Source of the DNA: Agrococcus lahaulensis DSM 17612
GTDB taxonomy: Bacteria > Actinomycetota > Actinomycetes > Actinomycetales > Microbacteriaceae
Length of the DNA: 64,000 nucleotides
Reading direction: 5' to 3'
Assembly (NCBI RefSeq): GCF_000425105.1
Contig: NZ_AULD01000006.1
Location: 186,001-250,000, forward strand
The notes beneath the pieces were generated by a model. That model was not told the DNA's origin, searched no databases, and was given only the letters and a program-made list of their open reading frames with translations. The position numbers and the translations under genes were made by a program. Shown piece after piece: positions 1 to 9,521 of the stretch (the first letter of the stretch is position 1; every line of letters begins with the position of its first letter).

Positions 1-1343
1 CCCGCGCGCCGCTGCCCTTCCTCGCTTCGCTGGCCGGTCGCGTGACGACCCCCGCCGATGCCGCCTATGACGCCGAGCGCGCCCCCTGGAACCTCTCGAT
101 CGACCAGCGGCCGCTCGCGGTCGCGCACCCGGATGGCCTCGACGACCTGCGCGCGATCCTCGCGGCCGCACGCAGCGCGGGCGTCACGGTCGCCGTCCAG
201 CCGAGCGGCCACGGCGCCTCCAGCGCGCTCGAGGGATCGATCCTCGTGCGCACCGCCGCCTTCGACCGCTTCGACATCGACGCCGACGCGCGCGTCGCGA
301 CGATCGGCGCGGGCGTGCAGTGGGGCCCGGTGATCGACGCGCTCGACGGCACGGGACTCGTGATCCCCTCCGGCACGAGCCGCGTCGTGACGCCCGCCGG
401 CTACCTCACGGGCGGCGGCCACTCGTGGCTCAGCCGCTGGGCGGGGCTCGGCGCCCAGTCGCTGCGTGCCGCGTGGATCCTCCGGCCGGACGGCACGCAC
501 GAGCGCGTCGACGACGCATCCGACCCCGACACGATGTGGGCGCTCCGCGGCGCGGGCGGCCTCGTCGGCATCGTCACGCAGCTCGAGGTCGACCTGCTCG
601 AGGCGCCGAGCATGGTCGGCGGCGTGCTGTCGTTCGACGCCGCCGACGGGCCGGCGGTCTTCCGCGCGGTGCGCGATGCGGCGGTGGATGCGCCCGAGGG
701 CCTCGGCGCATTCATCTCGTCGATGCGGATGCCCGACGCGCCGATGCTGCCCGAGCACATCCGCGGGCGGAGCTTCGTCACCCTCGAGGTGCTCGCGCGC
801 TCGGAGAGCGACCTCGAGCTGCTCGACGGGCTGCGCGCCGCCGCGACGCCGACCGAGGAGCGCCTCGGGCCGATCACGCAGGCCGGCATGGCGGCGATGT
901 CGATGGAGCCCGAGGAGCCCTCGCCCGGCGGCGGCAGCTCCCACGCCCTCGCGGGGCTGCCCGACGCGGCGATCGACGGGTTCTTCGAGTGGCGCTCCCG
1001 CGAGGAGCAGCGGCCGCTCGTCGGGTTCACGCTCCGCATGCTCGGCGGCGTGCTCGACGAGCCGGAGCGGCCCGCGTTCGCGACGGTCGCGGGGGCTGCG
1101 TGGATCACGCACTCGCTCGTGCCGCAGTTCCCCGGCATGCCGCCCGAGCCCGGCCTCGCGGCGCTCGCCGGGCTCGACGCGCTGCTGCGCCCGCACCTCG
1201 CCGAGCGCGTGGTGCCGACGTTCCTCGGCCCCGGCGAGACGCTCGATCGCTGCGCCTCAGCGCCCGACCTCGCGCGGCTGCGAGCGATCCGCGACGCGGC
1301 CGACCCTGACGGCGTGCTGCACGAGGGGCGGCTGCCGCGCTGA
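1..1343 (+). CDS. FAD-binding oxidoreductase, BBE/PCMH family (5' end cut by window edge)
   Basis: Flavin-dependent oxidoreductase of the berberine-bridge type; the substrate cannot be predicted. The FAD-binding PCMH domain fills about the first 200 residues: a PSGHGAS stretch matches the histidine loop that often carries covalent FAD, and GYLTGGGHSW is the second FAD loop. The cysteine of bicovalent members is missing from that loop. The C-terminus DPDGVLHEGRLP matches the short BBE tail. A GTG at 42 could start it, but the frame is open to the window edge and the residues before the GTG (PLPFLASLAGR) look like the family's N-terminus, so I treat it as partial. Function is sure at family level only. 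Confidence 0.85.
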   Translation, partial: RAPLPFLASLAGRVTTPADAAYDAERAPWNLSIDQRPLAVAHPDGLDDLRAILAAARSAGVTVAVQPSGHGASSALEGSILVRTAAFDRFDIDADARVATIGAGVQWGPVIDALDGTGLVIPSGTSRVVTPAGYLTGGGHSWLSRWAGLGAQSLRAAWILRPDGTHERVDDASDPDTMWALRGAGGLVGIVTQLEVDLLEAPSMVGGVLSFDAADGPAVFRAVRDAAVDAPEGLGAFISSMRMPDAPMLPEHIRGRSFVTLEVLARSESDLELLDGLRAAATPTEERLGPITQAGMAAMSMEPEEPSPGGGSSHALAGLPDAAIDGFFEWRSREEQRPLVGFTLRMLGGVLDEPERPAFATVAGAAWITHSLVPQFPGMPPEPGLAALAGLDALLRPHLAERVVPTFLGPGETLDRCASAPDLARLRAIRDAADPDGVLHEGRLPR

Positions 1344-1414
1344 CCCTCGACTCGATCCGGGCATGACGATCGAATCGTCGCGAACGTTGGGCTGTGCTTC
1401 GCGCGGCGCCGACC

Positions 1415-1420
1415 TACCGT
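1415..1420 (+). promoter_or_regulatory. -10 box (TACCGT) of a leaderless gene
   Basis: TACCGT lies exactly 6 nt before the ATG at 1427. Transcription would then start at or next to the start codon. No clear -35 box is seen. Confidence 0.55.
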
Positions 1421-1426
1421 GGGGCC

Positions 1427-2104
1427 ATGAGCAGCATCGCCCGCAGCCCGATCCCCGTCGGCGGCCTCGCCGCCACCGTCGTCCTCCTCGCCGTCGCGGG
1501 CTGCGCGACTGCTGGTCCCGGCAGCTCCGGCGGGCCGGCCCCGTCTGCGACCGCCGCTCCCGCCGCCCCGGCTCAGCCGGTCGCGACGGGCGCCGACGCG
1601 CAGGCCCAGCTGGCCGGCCTGCCGATGCCGAGCGCCACGGAGCCCGTCATGGCGATCGGGCTCGCGCTCGACGACGGCGACCCGATCCTGTGCCTCGGCC
1701 CCGTCATGGAATCGGCGCCGCCGCAGTGCTCCGGCCCCGCGCTCGCGGGGTTCGACTGGGCGCAGGCCGAGCCCGTCGAGATGGACGGCGTGCGCTGGGC
1801 GCAGGTCGCGATGCAGGCGACCTACGACGCCGAAGCGCAGACCGTGACGCAGGCCGGCGAGCTGCTCGACCTCGCGGCGATCACGATGCCGGCGATCGAG
1901 TACCCGAAGGGCGACCTCGACGAGGCGACGATCGCGGCGGTGCAGGCCGACCTCATGACGATCCGGCGGCCGGATGTGTTCGGCGCCGCGGGACTCGACG
2001 GCCTCGTCGTGCTCTCGGTCACCTACGACGACGGCTCCATGCAGGCGGCGGTCGACGAGATCTACGGCGACGGCGTCGTGTTCGTCGAGTCAGCGCTGCG
2101 CTGA
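1427..2104 (+). CDS. Lipoprotein of unknown function
   Basis: Predicted secreted lipoprotein of 225 residues. A hydrophobic signal segment (about residues 11-25) ends in the lipobox VAGC, with the lipid-modified cysteine near residue 25, followed by a Gly/Ser/Ala/Pro-rich linker typical of exported actinobacterial lipoproteins. The remainder is acidic, has two further cysteines (in ILCLG and PQCSG) that could pair, and matches no family I know. The ATG at 1427 is chosen over an in-frame upstream TTG at 1394 because it puts the signal peptide at the N-terminus and has a -10 box 6 nt upstream. It stands alone and converges on smc. Confidence 0.8.
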   Translation: MSSIARSPIPVGGLAATVVLLAVAGCATAGPGSSGGPAPSATAAPAAPAQPVATGADAQAQLAGLPMPSATEPVMAIGLALDDGDPILCLGPVMESAPPQCSGPALAGFDWAQAEPVEMDGVRWAQVAMQATYDAEAQTVTQAGELLDLAAITMPAIEYPKGDLDEATIAAVQADLMTIRRPDVFGAAGLDGLVVLSVTYDDGSMQAAVDEIYGDGVVFVESALR

Positions 2105-2118
2105 CGATCCTCACCCGC

Positions 2119-2157
2119 CGCGGCGCTGCCGCGAAGAGCGGTGATCCGCGTCCGCTC
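2119..2157. terminator. Two small hairpins between convergent genes
   Basis: CGCGGC-GCT-GCCGCG (2119-2133) is followed by GAGCGG-N10-CCGCTC (2136-2157) between the lipoprotein and smc stops. They could end transcription from either side, but there is no U-tract and the rest of the 172-nt gap shows nothing else. Confidence 0.3.
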
Positions 2158-2276
2158 GGTGCAGATCCACTGCTCCTCGCGACCGACTCGCCATTCCACC
2201 GCCGCTGGCAGCTGAGTCGGCGTCACGGCGGCGATTCCGCGAGATTCGACTCCCTCAGTGGCCCGGCCAGAGCCGC

Positions 2277-5200
2277 TCAGGCGTCGACCGGCTCCCGCTC
2301 GCGCGTCGTCCGCTGCCCGACGACCGCCGAGACCCCGTCCTGCCGCATCGAGACGCCGTAGAGCGCATCCGCGATCTCCATCGTGCGCTTCTGGTGCGTG
2401 ATGATGATGAGCTGCGAGCTCTCGCGCAGCTGCTCGAAGACCGTGAGCAGCCGGCCGAGGTTGGCGTCGTCGAGCGCCGCCTCGACCTCGTCCATGATGT
2501 AGAACGGGCTCGGCCGCGCCTTGAAGATCGCGACCATGAGCGCGACCGCCGCGAGCGAGCGCTCACCGCCCGAGAGCAGCGAGATGCGGTCGATCTTCTT
2601 GCCCGCCGGCCGCACCGTCACCTCGACGCCCGTCTCGAGCATGTTCTCGGGGTCGGTGAGCGTGAGCGCCCCGGAGCCGCCCGGGAAGAGGATCGGGAAC
2701 ACCTCCGTGAACGCGGCCTTCGTGTCCTCGAACGCCGCGGCGAAGATCGTCTCCATCGTCACGTCGAGGTCGGCGATGATCTGCTCGAGGTCCTTGCGCG
2801 TCTTCGCGAGGTCGGCGAGCTGCTCGGTGAGGAACGTGTGCCGCTGCTCGAGCGCCGCGAACTCCTCGAGCGCGAGCGGGTTGACGCGGCCGAGCCGCGC
2901 GAGCTTCCCCTCCGCCTGCTTGAGCCGCGCCTGCTCGGCCTTGCGGTCCCAGTCCTCCCCCGGCGCGTACTCGGCGACGAGCACCGCCTCCTCGAGGCCG
3001 AGCTCGCTCCCGGCGCGCTCGAGCAGGTTCGAGAGGTGCAGCTTCTGCTCGTACGCCTCCATCTCGGCGACGTGCACGTGCTCGGTGAGCTCCTGCAGCC
3101 GCTCGCGGAGCGCCCCCTCGCTGCGGCGCAGCCTCCCGAGCTCCTCGTTGCGCTCGCGCCGCGCAGCCTCCCGCTCGGCGAGCACGCCGCGCGCCTCGGC
3201 GACGGAGCGCTCGGCGACGCCGAGCACCGGCGGGATCGCATCGAGCACGCGCGAGGCCTGCTCGCGCTGCCGCTCGCGCAGCACCGCGCGGCGCGCGGCC
3301 TCCTCGGCGCGCGCCCGCTGCGCCTCGACGTCGCGCGCGAGCGACTCCGCGCGCGCGAGCTCGGCCCGCACGCGCTCGCGCGCGGTCTCGAGCTCGATCC
3401 GCAGATCGGTCTCCGCCTGGCGCGCCGCCTCGAGCTCGGCGAGCACGCCGTCGCGCGCCGACGCGTCGAGGATCGGCCGCGGCTCGGCGAGGAATCGGTC
3501 GAGGGCGCGCTGCGCGGCCTCGACGCCCGCCGACGCATCCGTCACGCCCGTGCGCGCCTCGGCGAGCGCCGCCCGCGCGCGCTCGTGCTCGCCGGTCGCC
3601 GACTCGAGCCGGGCGCGCACGCGCGAGCGCTCCTCGCCGCGCGCGGCCGAGGCCGCGTCGTGCGCACGCAGCTGCTCGAGCGCGTCGGCGGCCGCGCGCT
3701 TGGCCTGCTGGTGCGCCTGCCGGGCGCGCTCGAGCGCCTCGGCCTCGCGCTCGATGTCGGCGCGCAGCCGCTCGAGCTGCTCGGTCGCCGCGTCGCGCTC
3801 GGCGAGGAGCTCGAGCCGCGACTGCGCGTCGTCGGAGCCGCCGCGCATGAGGTACTCGGTCACGAAGTCGCCGCGGCGCGTGACGATCGTCACGGGCCCG
3901 CCGAGCTCGAGCGCCGCGATCCGCGGCCCCGCCTCGCGCGCCGCGTCGAGCGAGTCGACGACGAAGGTGAGCGCGAGCACCCCGAGCACGCCAGCGGGCG
4001 CATCCACGACCGTCGGCGCGTGCACCGCGCCCTCGATCGCCGGCACCTCGAAGCGCATCGGCACGGCATCGCCCACGACCGCCTCGATGCGGCCGAGCCC
4101 GGCTTCGTGCGCGTGCTCGATCGCCGCCGCGGCCGCATCCCGCGACTGCGCGAGCACGGCCTCGCCGAGCGTGCCGAGCGCCGCCGCGATCGCCGCCTCG
4201 AAGCCCTTCTTGACCTTCACGTGCTCGGCGACGAGCCCCGTGAGCCCCTCGATGCCGGCACCGAGCAGACCCGCGGATGCGTTCCCCGCGTCGAGCGCGA
4301 CGGTGAGGGCGGAGGCGCGGGCCGCGAGGGCGTCGCGCTCCCGCTCGACGCGGTGCAGGGCGTCGCGCCGCTCGTCGAGGTCGCCGGAGAGGGCCGCTTG
4401 CCGCTCGTCGGCCTCGCGGTAGGCGACCGCGAGCGCCTCCGCATCACCCGCCTCCTCCGCGTCGCCGAGCCCCTCGGCCGCGGCGGTCGCGTCGGCGAGC
4501 CGCTGCTCGGCGTTCGCGAGCGCCGCCTCGCGGCGCGTGACCTCCGCCTCGCGGGCGGCGAGCGTCGACTGCGCGACGTCGACCTTCGAGCGGTGCCCCG
4601 CCGCCTCGAGGTCGTGCTTCGAGACGAGGGCGGCCTGCGCGGCGATCTCCTCGTCGAGCGAGTCGAGGTTCGCACGCGCCACGGCGGTCGCCGAGGCCGC
4701 CTTCGCCAGGCGACCCTCCGCATCCGCCACCCTGTCCTGCAGCGCTCGCGCCTCGTCGCGCGCCGCGGCGACCATGTCGGGCGTTACCAGGGGGCCGGCG
4801 TCGCCCATCTCGGGTGCCTCCTCGAGGAGGGCGAGCCGCTGACCCGCGAGTGCGTGGAGCGACTGCAGCCGCGAGAGCTCGCGCTCGAGCGCGTGCGCGA
4901 CGGTGCGCGCCCGGTCGACGTCGTCGCCCGCCATCGACTCCTCGATGCGGCTCGCGCGCAGCTTCGCCTGCTCGAGCTGCTCCTGCAGCACGATGCGCTC
5001 GGACTTCCGCTCCGACTCGGAGCGCGCGGCTGCCTCGAGCTGGCCGCGCAGGCCGATGACCTCGTCGGCGATGAGCCGCGCGCGGGCATCGCGCACGGTC
5101 GCCTGGATCGTCGCGGCCTCCTTCGCGATCTCGGCCTGCTGGCCCAAGGGCTTCAGCTGCCGGCGGATCTCGCCCGTGAGGTCCTGCAGCCGCGTGAGGT

Positions 5201-5759
5201 TCGCCTGCATCGCGTCGAGCTTGCGGAGCGTCTTCTCCTTGCGGCGGCGGTGCTTGAGGATGCCCGCGGCCTCCTCGATGTAGCCGCGACGGTCGGCGGG
5301 CGTCGCCTGCAGCACGCTGTCGAGCTGCCCCTGGCCGACGATGACGTGCATCTCGCGGCCGAGGCCCGAGTCGCTCAGCAGCTCCTGCACGTCGAGGAGC
5401 CGGCACGACTCCCCGTTGATCGCGTACTCGGAGCCGCCGTTGCGGAAGAGGGTGCGGGAGATCTGCACCTCGGCGTACTCGATCGGGAGCGCACCGTCGG
5501 CGTTGTCGATCACGAGCTCCACGTGCGCACGGCCGAGCGGCCCGGTCGTCGCCGTGCCGGCGAAGATGACGTCCTCCATCTTGCCGCCGCGGAGCGTCTT
5601 CGCGCCCTGCTCGCCCATGACCCACGCGAGCGCGTCGACGACGTTCGACTTGCCGGAGCCGTTGGGGCCGACGACGCACGTGACGCCCGGCTCGAACTGG
5701 AACGTCGTGGCGCGCGCGAACGACTTGAAGCCCTTGACGGTGAGGGTCTTGAGGTGCAT
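2277..5759 (-). CDS. smc: Chromosome segregation protein SMC
   Basis: SMC ATPase of 1160 residues, the usual bacterial size; with ScpA and ScpB (not in this window) it organises and segregates the chromosome. The Walker A motif GPNGSGKSN sits at residues 31-39, long charged coiled coils flank a hinge near residues 490-650, the ABC signature LSGGERS lies near 1062 and Walker B (YIMDEVEAALDD) near 1086-1097. The start is the ATG at 5759, because MHLKTLTVKGFKSF is the canonical SMC N-terminus and a GGGAG ribosome site stands 4 nt upstream; codons further upstream in the same frame are antisense to the next gene. Transcribed alone, divergently from the GNAT pair. Confidence 0.98.
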   Translation of the reverse strand: MHLKTLTVKGFKSFARATTFQFEPGVTCVVGPNGSGKSNVVDALAWVMGEQGAKTLRGGKMEDVIFAGTATTGPLGRAHVELVIDNADGALPIEYAEVQISRTLFRNGGSEYAINGESCRLLDVQELLSDSGLGREMHVIVGQGQLDSVLQATPADRRGYIEEAAGILKHRRRKEKTLRKLDAMQANLTRLQDLTGEIRRQLKPLGQQAEIAKEAATIQATVRDARARLIADEVIGLRGQLEAAARSESERKSERIVLQEQLEQAKLRASRIEESMAGDDVDRARTVAHALERELSRLQSLHALAGQRLALLEEAPEMGDAGPLVTPDMVAAARDEARALQDRVADAEGRLAKAASATAVARANLDSLDEEIAAQAALVSKHDLEAAGHRSKVDVAQSTLAAREAEVTRREAALANAEQRLADATAAAEGLGDAEEAGDAEALAVAYREADERQAALSGDLDERRDALHRVERERDALAARASALTVALDAGNASAGLLGAGIEGLTGLVAEHVKVKKGFEAAIAAALGTLGEAVLAQSRDAAAAAIEHAHEAGLGRIEAVVGDAVPMRFEVPAIEGAVHAPTVVDAPAGVLGVLALTFVVDSLDAAREAGPRIAALELGGPVTIVTRRGDFVTEYLMRGGSDDAQSRLELLAERDAATEQLERLRADIEREAEALERARQAHQQAKRAAADALEQLRAHDAASAARGEERSRVRARLESATGEHERARAALAEARTGVTDASAGVEAAQRALDRFLAEPRPILDASARDGVLAELEAARQAETDLRIELETARERVRAELARAESLARDVEAQRARAEEAARRAVLRERQREQASRVLDAIPPVLGVAERSVAEARGVLAEREAARRERNEELGRLRRSEGALRERLQELTEHVHVAEMEAYEQKLHLSNLLERAGSELGLEEAVLVAEYAPGEDWDRKAEQARLKQAEGKLARLGRVNPLALEEFAALEQRHTFLTEQLADLAKTRKDLEQIIADLDVTMETIFAAAFEDTKAAFTEVFPILFPGGSGALTLTDPENMLETGVEVTVRPAGKKIDRISLLSGGERSLAAVALMVAIFKARPSPFYIMDEVEAALDDANLGRLLTVFEQLRESSQLIIITHQKRTMEIADALYGVSMRQDGVSAVVGQRTTREREPVDA

Positions 5760-5784
5760 GCGGCTCCCGGTTCGTGCTCGCACC

Positions 5785-5790
5785 ACCGTA
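5785..5790 (-). promoter_or_regulatory. -10 box of smc (TACGGT)
   Basis: TACGGT on the minus strand would give a short leader of about 20 nt that includes the GGGAG ribosome site at 5764-5768. On the other strand, TATCCT at 5831-5836 is a matching -10 candidate for the divergent GNAT genes. Confidence 0.4.
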
Positions 5791-5882
5791 GTCGCCGCCC
5801 CGCGTGTTGCACGGCAGGCGCGCGCGACCCTATCCTGCAATGCTGCCCGCCGGCATGGCGCCGGTGCAGAGCGGCAGGACCC

Positions 5883-6959
5883 ATGCAGATCGACATCCGC
5901 CCCGCCGCGCCGCTGCCCGACGACGCCGACGCCGTCGCCCCCGGCGATGAGCTCCGCCTCGCGCACGAGCTCAACGAGCGCGCGAACGCCGCCCGCTTCG
6001 GCGAGGGCATCTACGTCAACACGCTCCCCGAGTTCGCGGCGCTGCTGCGCTCCGACGAGACGGAGCGCATCGACGTCCTTCACGCATGGCTCGGCGGGCG
6101 CATCGTCGGCGACGTGACGATCTACGCGAACCTCATCGACTCGACCGAGGTCGCCGACGTCGGCATCCAGCTCGACCCCGCCCTCCCGCCCGGCGCGCAA
6201 GCCGAGCTCGGGGAGGCGCTCGTCGCGCGCGGCATCGACGAGGCGCGCGCGCTCGGCCGCACGACGGTCGTCGTGTCCACCGTCGGCGCGCGCACCGGGG
6301 GCGTGAGCGCCCGCACGGGGCACGGCGGGGCCGACCCGACGCATCCGGAGGTCGCGCCGCTCGTCGCGCGCGGCTTCGCGCTCGAGCAGGTCTACCGCGT
6401 GAGCGTCGCCGACCTCGCCCGGCTGAGCGACCTCCACGAGCGGCACGCCGCCGGGCTCGAGCGCGCGGCCGGCTACGAGCTCGTGCGCTGGATCGGCGAG
6501 ACGCCCGCCGAGCACCGCGAGGGCATGCGGATGCTGCACGAGCGGATGTCGGTCGACGCACCCGTCGCGGGGCTTGCGTGGGAGCCCGAGTCGTGGGACG
6601 ACGCGCGGCTGACGGCGTTCGAGCAGGGCAAGCAGGGCGGGGGCCGCTCGCTCATGACCGTCGCGGCGCGCGAGCGCGCGACGGGCGAGCTCGCGGGCTT
6701 CTCGACCCTCATCCTGCCGACGACCGGCGACGTCGCGCGCCAGCACGACACGCTCGTGACGCAGCCGCACCGCGGCCACGGCCTCGGCATGCTGCTGAAG
6801 CTCGACAACATGCTGCGGCTGCGGGAGCTCCGGCCCGAGCTCAACCGCATCGTCACCTGGAACGCGGAGGAGAACCGGCCCATGCTCGCGGTGAACGAGC
6901 GATGCGGCTTCGAGCCGATCGCGTACGAGGCGCAGTGGCAGCGGAAGGACGCGCGATGA
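5883..6959 (+). CDS. Double-GNAT acetyltransferase (first of a tandem pair)
   Basis: Acetyl-CoA-dependent N-acetyltransferase of 358 residues with two GNAT folds in tandem, the architecture of mycothiol synthase MshD; the acceptor is unknown. The C-terminal domain keeps the CoA-binding loop HRGHGLGMLLK and the late signature NRPMLAVNERCGF; the N-terminal domain looks degenerate in its CoA loop. The ATG at 5883 follows a GGCAGGA ribosome site. It overlaps the next gene by 4 nt (ATGA), and the two proteins are clear paralogues. Calling it MshD itself would go beyond the evidence, because two copies sit together and no mycothiol genes are nearby. Confidence 0.88.
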   Translation: MQIDIRPAAPLPDDADAVAPGDELRLAHELNERANAARFGEGIYVNTLPEFAALLRSDETERIDVLHAWLGGRIVGDVTIYANLIDSTEVADVGIQLDPALPPGAQAELGEALVARGIDEARALGRTTVVVSTVGARTGGVSARTGHGGADPTHPEVAPLVARGFALEQVYRVSVADLARLSDLHERHAAGLERAAGYELVRWIGETPAEHREGMRMLHERMSVDAPVAGLAWEPESWDDARLTAFEQGKQGGGRSLMTVAARERATGELAGFSTLILPTTGDVARQHDTLVTQPHRGHGLGMLLKLDNMLRLRELRPELNRIVTWNAEENRPMLAVNERCGFEPIAYEAQWQRKDAR

Positions 6960-8071
6960 CGGACCCGCAGCTCGAGTGGCTCGAGCTCGAGACCCCCAAC
7001 GATGACCTCGACGAGCCCCGGCTGACGCGCATCGCGCGCTACGTCGACGCGGCCAACCGCGTCACGCAGCACCACTGGGGCGACGACGCGCACGACACGA
7101 CCGTCGACGAGATCGTCTCGAGCCTCCGCCACCCCGACGACGAGGTGACGCGCCGCTTCCTCGTCGTCGAGGGCGGCCGCGACGTCGGCCGCGCGATCGC
7201 GTCGATCAACGCCGAGGAGGGCTCGCGCATCGCTTACGTCTCGGCGTGGGTCGTGCCCGAGGAGCGCGGGCGCGGCATCGGCCGCGCGATGGCGGAGCAG
7301 CTCCAGGAGATCGGCCGCGAGCTCGGCGCGACGACGCTGCAGTCGTGGGTCGACCACCGGCCGCCTGCCGAGGGCGACGAGGCGATGTCGGCGGTGAGCG
7401 GGCACGGCGCGATCGCGCTCGACGCGCCCGCGCGGCTCGCGGTGTCGCTCGGCTACACCCTCGAGCAGGTCGACCGCATCTCGGAGCTCGACGTCCTGAC
7501 GGCGCGCGCCGACCTCGAGCGGCACCGGGCGGATGCGCTCGCGCACGCGGGCGAGGACTACGAGACCCGCGCGTGGCAGGGCCCGACGCCGCCGGAGCTG
7601 CTCGACGCGATGGCGGCGCTGCACGGCCGCATGGTCACCGACGCCCCTTCTGCAGGCCTCGACGTCGACGACGAGCGCTGGGACGCCGCTCGCGTGCAGC
7701 GGCTCGAGGCCGAGCTGACCGAGGCGGGGCAGACGCTCCTGCAGTCGGTCGCGATCCACCGCGCGAGCGGCGAGGCGGTCGCGTTCACGGTGCTCGTGCT
7801 GCCCGCGCCCGGGCGGCCGGCGTTCCAGGAGGACACCCTCGTGCACGCCGATCACCGCGGCCACCGGCTCGGCATGCTTGTGAAGGCCGAGAACCTGCTG
7901 CAGCTCGGCCGCCTCCACCCCGACCGCACGCGCGTGATCACCTGGAACGCGAGCGAGAACCGCCCGATGCTCGCCGTCAACGAGGCGCTCGGCTTCGTCG
8001 CGGTCGGCGCGGAGGGCGCGTGGCAGAAGCGGCTGGGCGACGGAGCTGCGGCCGATGGAGCCCGGCCATAG
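6956..8071 (+). CDS. Double-GNAT acetyltransferase (second of a tandem pair)
   Basis: A 371-residue paralogue of the preceding protein with the same two-GNAT layout. Its N-terminal domain looks more intact: VVPEERGRGIGRAM is a proper CoA-binding loop. The C-terminal loop is HRGHRLGMLVK, followed by ENRPMLAVNEALGF as in the neighbour. The ATG overlaps the preceding TGA, so the two are translationally coupled and probably work on related substrates or as a complex. Substrate unknown. Confidence 0.88.
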   Translation: MTDPQLEWLELETPNDDLDEPRLTRIARYVDAANRVTQHHWGDDAHDTTVDEIVSSLRHPDDEVTRRFLVVEGGRDVGRAIASINAEEGSRIAYVSAWVVPEERGRGIGRAMAEQLQEIGRELGATTLQSWVDHRPPAEGDEAMSAVSGHGAIALDAPARLAVSLGYTLEQVDRISELDVLTARADLERHRADALAHAGEDYETRAWQGPTPPELLDAMAALHGRMVTDAPSAGLDVDDERWDAARVQRLEAELTEAGQTLLQSVAIHRASGEAVAFTVLVLPAPGRPAFQEDTLVHADHRGHRLGMLVKAENLLQLGRLHPDRTRVITWNASENRPMLAVNEALGFVAVGAEGAWQKRLGDGAAADGARP

Positions 8072-8093
8072 CCGCGCCTGCCAGCATGGGGGC

Positions 8094-9512
8094 ATGAGCG
8101 ACCGCGCAACGATCGATGCCCGCCCCGAGAGCCGGCCCGACGCATCCGTCGATCGCCTCGCCGCCGAGCTGCGCGAGGCGGTCGAGAGCGGGCTCACGCG
8201 ACCGCGCGAGTACCGCGAGCGGCAGCTCGACGGCCTCACCGCGATGCTGCTGCAGCACACGTCGCGGTGGGAGGCGGCGCTGAAGGCCGACCTCGGCAAG
8301 GGCGAGATCGAGGCGCACCTCACCGAGATCGGCTTCCTCGTCGCGGAGGCGCGCGCCGCGAAGCGGTCGCTGCGCCGCTGGATGGCGCCGCGACCGGTCG
8401 CCGCGCCGCTCGCGCTGCAGCCCGCGGTGGCGAAGACGCTGGCGCAGCCGCTCGGCGCCGCGCTCATCATCGCCCCGTGGAACTACCCGCTGCAGCTCGC
8501 GCTCGCCCCGCTCATCGGGGCGATCGCCGCGGGCTGCGCCGCGGTCGTGAAGCCGAGCGAGGTCGCGCCCGCGACCTCGGCGCTGCTCGCCGAGCTGGCG
8601 CCGCAGCACCTCGACCCGCGCTCGGTGCGGGTCGTCGAGGGCGCGGTCGACGAGACGACGGCCCTGCTCGAGCAGCGCTGGGACCTCATCTTCTACACCG
8701 GCAACGCGAAGATCGCGCGCGTCGTCGCGGCGGCCGCTGCGAAGCACCTGACGCCGACGATCCTCGAGCTCGGCGGCAAGAGCCCCGCCTACGTGCACCG
8801 CTCCGCCGACATCCCGGCGACCGCGCGGCGGCTCGCGTGGGGCAAGTGGATCAACGCCGGGCAGACGTGCGTCGCGCCCGACCACATCCGCGTCGACCGC
8901 GAGATCGCCGACGAGCTCGTCGAGGAGCTGCGCCGCGCGACCGCCGAGCAGCTCGGCGACGCGCGCACCTCCCCCGACTACGGCCGCATCGTCAACGGCC
9001 GCCACCTCGAGCGCCTCACGGGGCTGCTCGGCAGCGGCACGGTCGTGACCGGCGGCGAGGTCGACGAGGCCGACCGCTTCATGGCGCCGACGATCCTCGT
9101 GGGCGTCGATGACGCATCCCCCGTCATGCAGGAGGAGATCTTCGGCCCCATCCTGCCGGTGCTGCCGGTCGACGGCGTCGACGGCTTCATCGAGACGATG
9201 CGCGGCGCAGAGAAGCCGCTCGCGCTCTACGTCTTCGCGAGGGACCGGGATGCGGTGCGTCGCGTCGAGCGCGAGACCTCGTCGGGCGCGCTCGGCGTCA
9301 ACATCGCGGTCGCGCACGTCGGCGCGGCGGGGCTGCCGTTCGGCGGCGTGGGCGAGAGCGGCTCGGGCGCCTACCACGGCAAGCACTCGTTCGACGCGTT
9401 CAGCCACCACCGCTCGGTGCTGTCGAAGCCGACCGCGATCGACACGCTGCGGGTCATCTACCCGCCGTTCAGCTCGTGGCGCGGGCGGCTCGCGAAGCGC
9501 ATCCTCGGCTGA
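8094..9512 (+). CDS. Aldehyde dehydrogenase family protein
   Basis: NAD(P)-dependent aldehyde dehydrogenase of 472 residues, resembling the class 3/fatty-aldehyde branch in length and motifs. Visible landmarks are the cofactor-binding stretch PWNYPLQLALAPL, VVKPSE, the catalytic-glutamate motif LELGGKSP, and the nucleophilic cysteine in NAGQTCVAPD. The C-terminus PFSSWRGRLAKRIL is typical of that branch. The ATG at 8094 is chosen over one at 8055 that would overlap the previous gene; a weak -10-like CAGCAT sits exactly 6 nt upstream. The aldehyde is not predictable. Confidence 0.93.
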   Translation: MSDRATIDARPESRPDASVDRLAAELREAVESGLTRPREYRERQLDGLTAMLLQHTSRWEAALKADLGKGEIEAHLTEIGFLVAEARAAKRSLRRWMAPRPVAAPLALQPAVAKTLAQPLGAALIIAPWNYPLQLALAPLIGAIAAGCAAVVKPSEVAPATSALLAELAPQHLDPRSVRVVEGAVDETTALLEQRWDLIFYTGNAKIARVVAAAAAKHLTPTILELGGKSPAYVHRSADIPATARRLAWGKWINAGQTCVAPDHIRVDREIADELVEELRRATAEQLGDARTSPDYGRIVNGRHLERLTGLLGSGTVVTGGEVDEADRFMAPTILVGVDDASPVMQEEIFGPILPVLPVDGVDGFIETMRGAEKPLALYVFARDRDAVRRVERETSSGALGVNIAVAHVGAAGLPFGGVGESGSGAYHGKHSFDAFSHHRSVLSKPTAIDTLRVIYPPFSSWRGRLAKRILG

Positions 9513-9521
9513 CGCAGTCAC

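Noticed and set aside
2394-6959. A very long open frame (about 1500 codons) antisense to smc, and many similar long frames opposite other genes
   Set aside because: High GC with G/C in third positions leaves few stops on the other strand. These frames are Arg/Ala/Gly-rich or Leu/Glu/Arg-rich, lack motifs, and only their ends (GNAT, SDR, aroA and so on) are real genes with proper starts.
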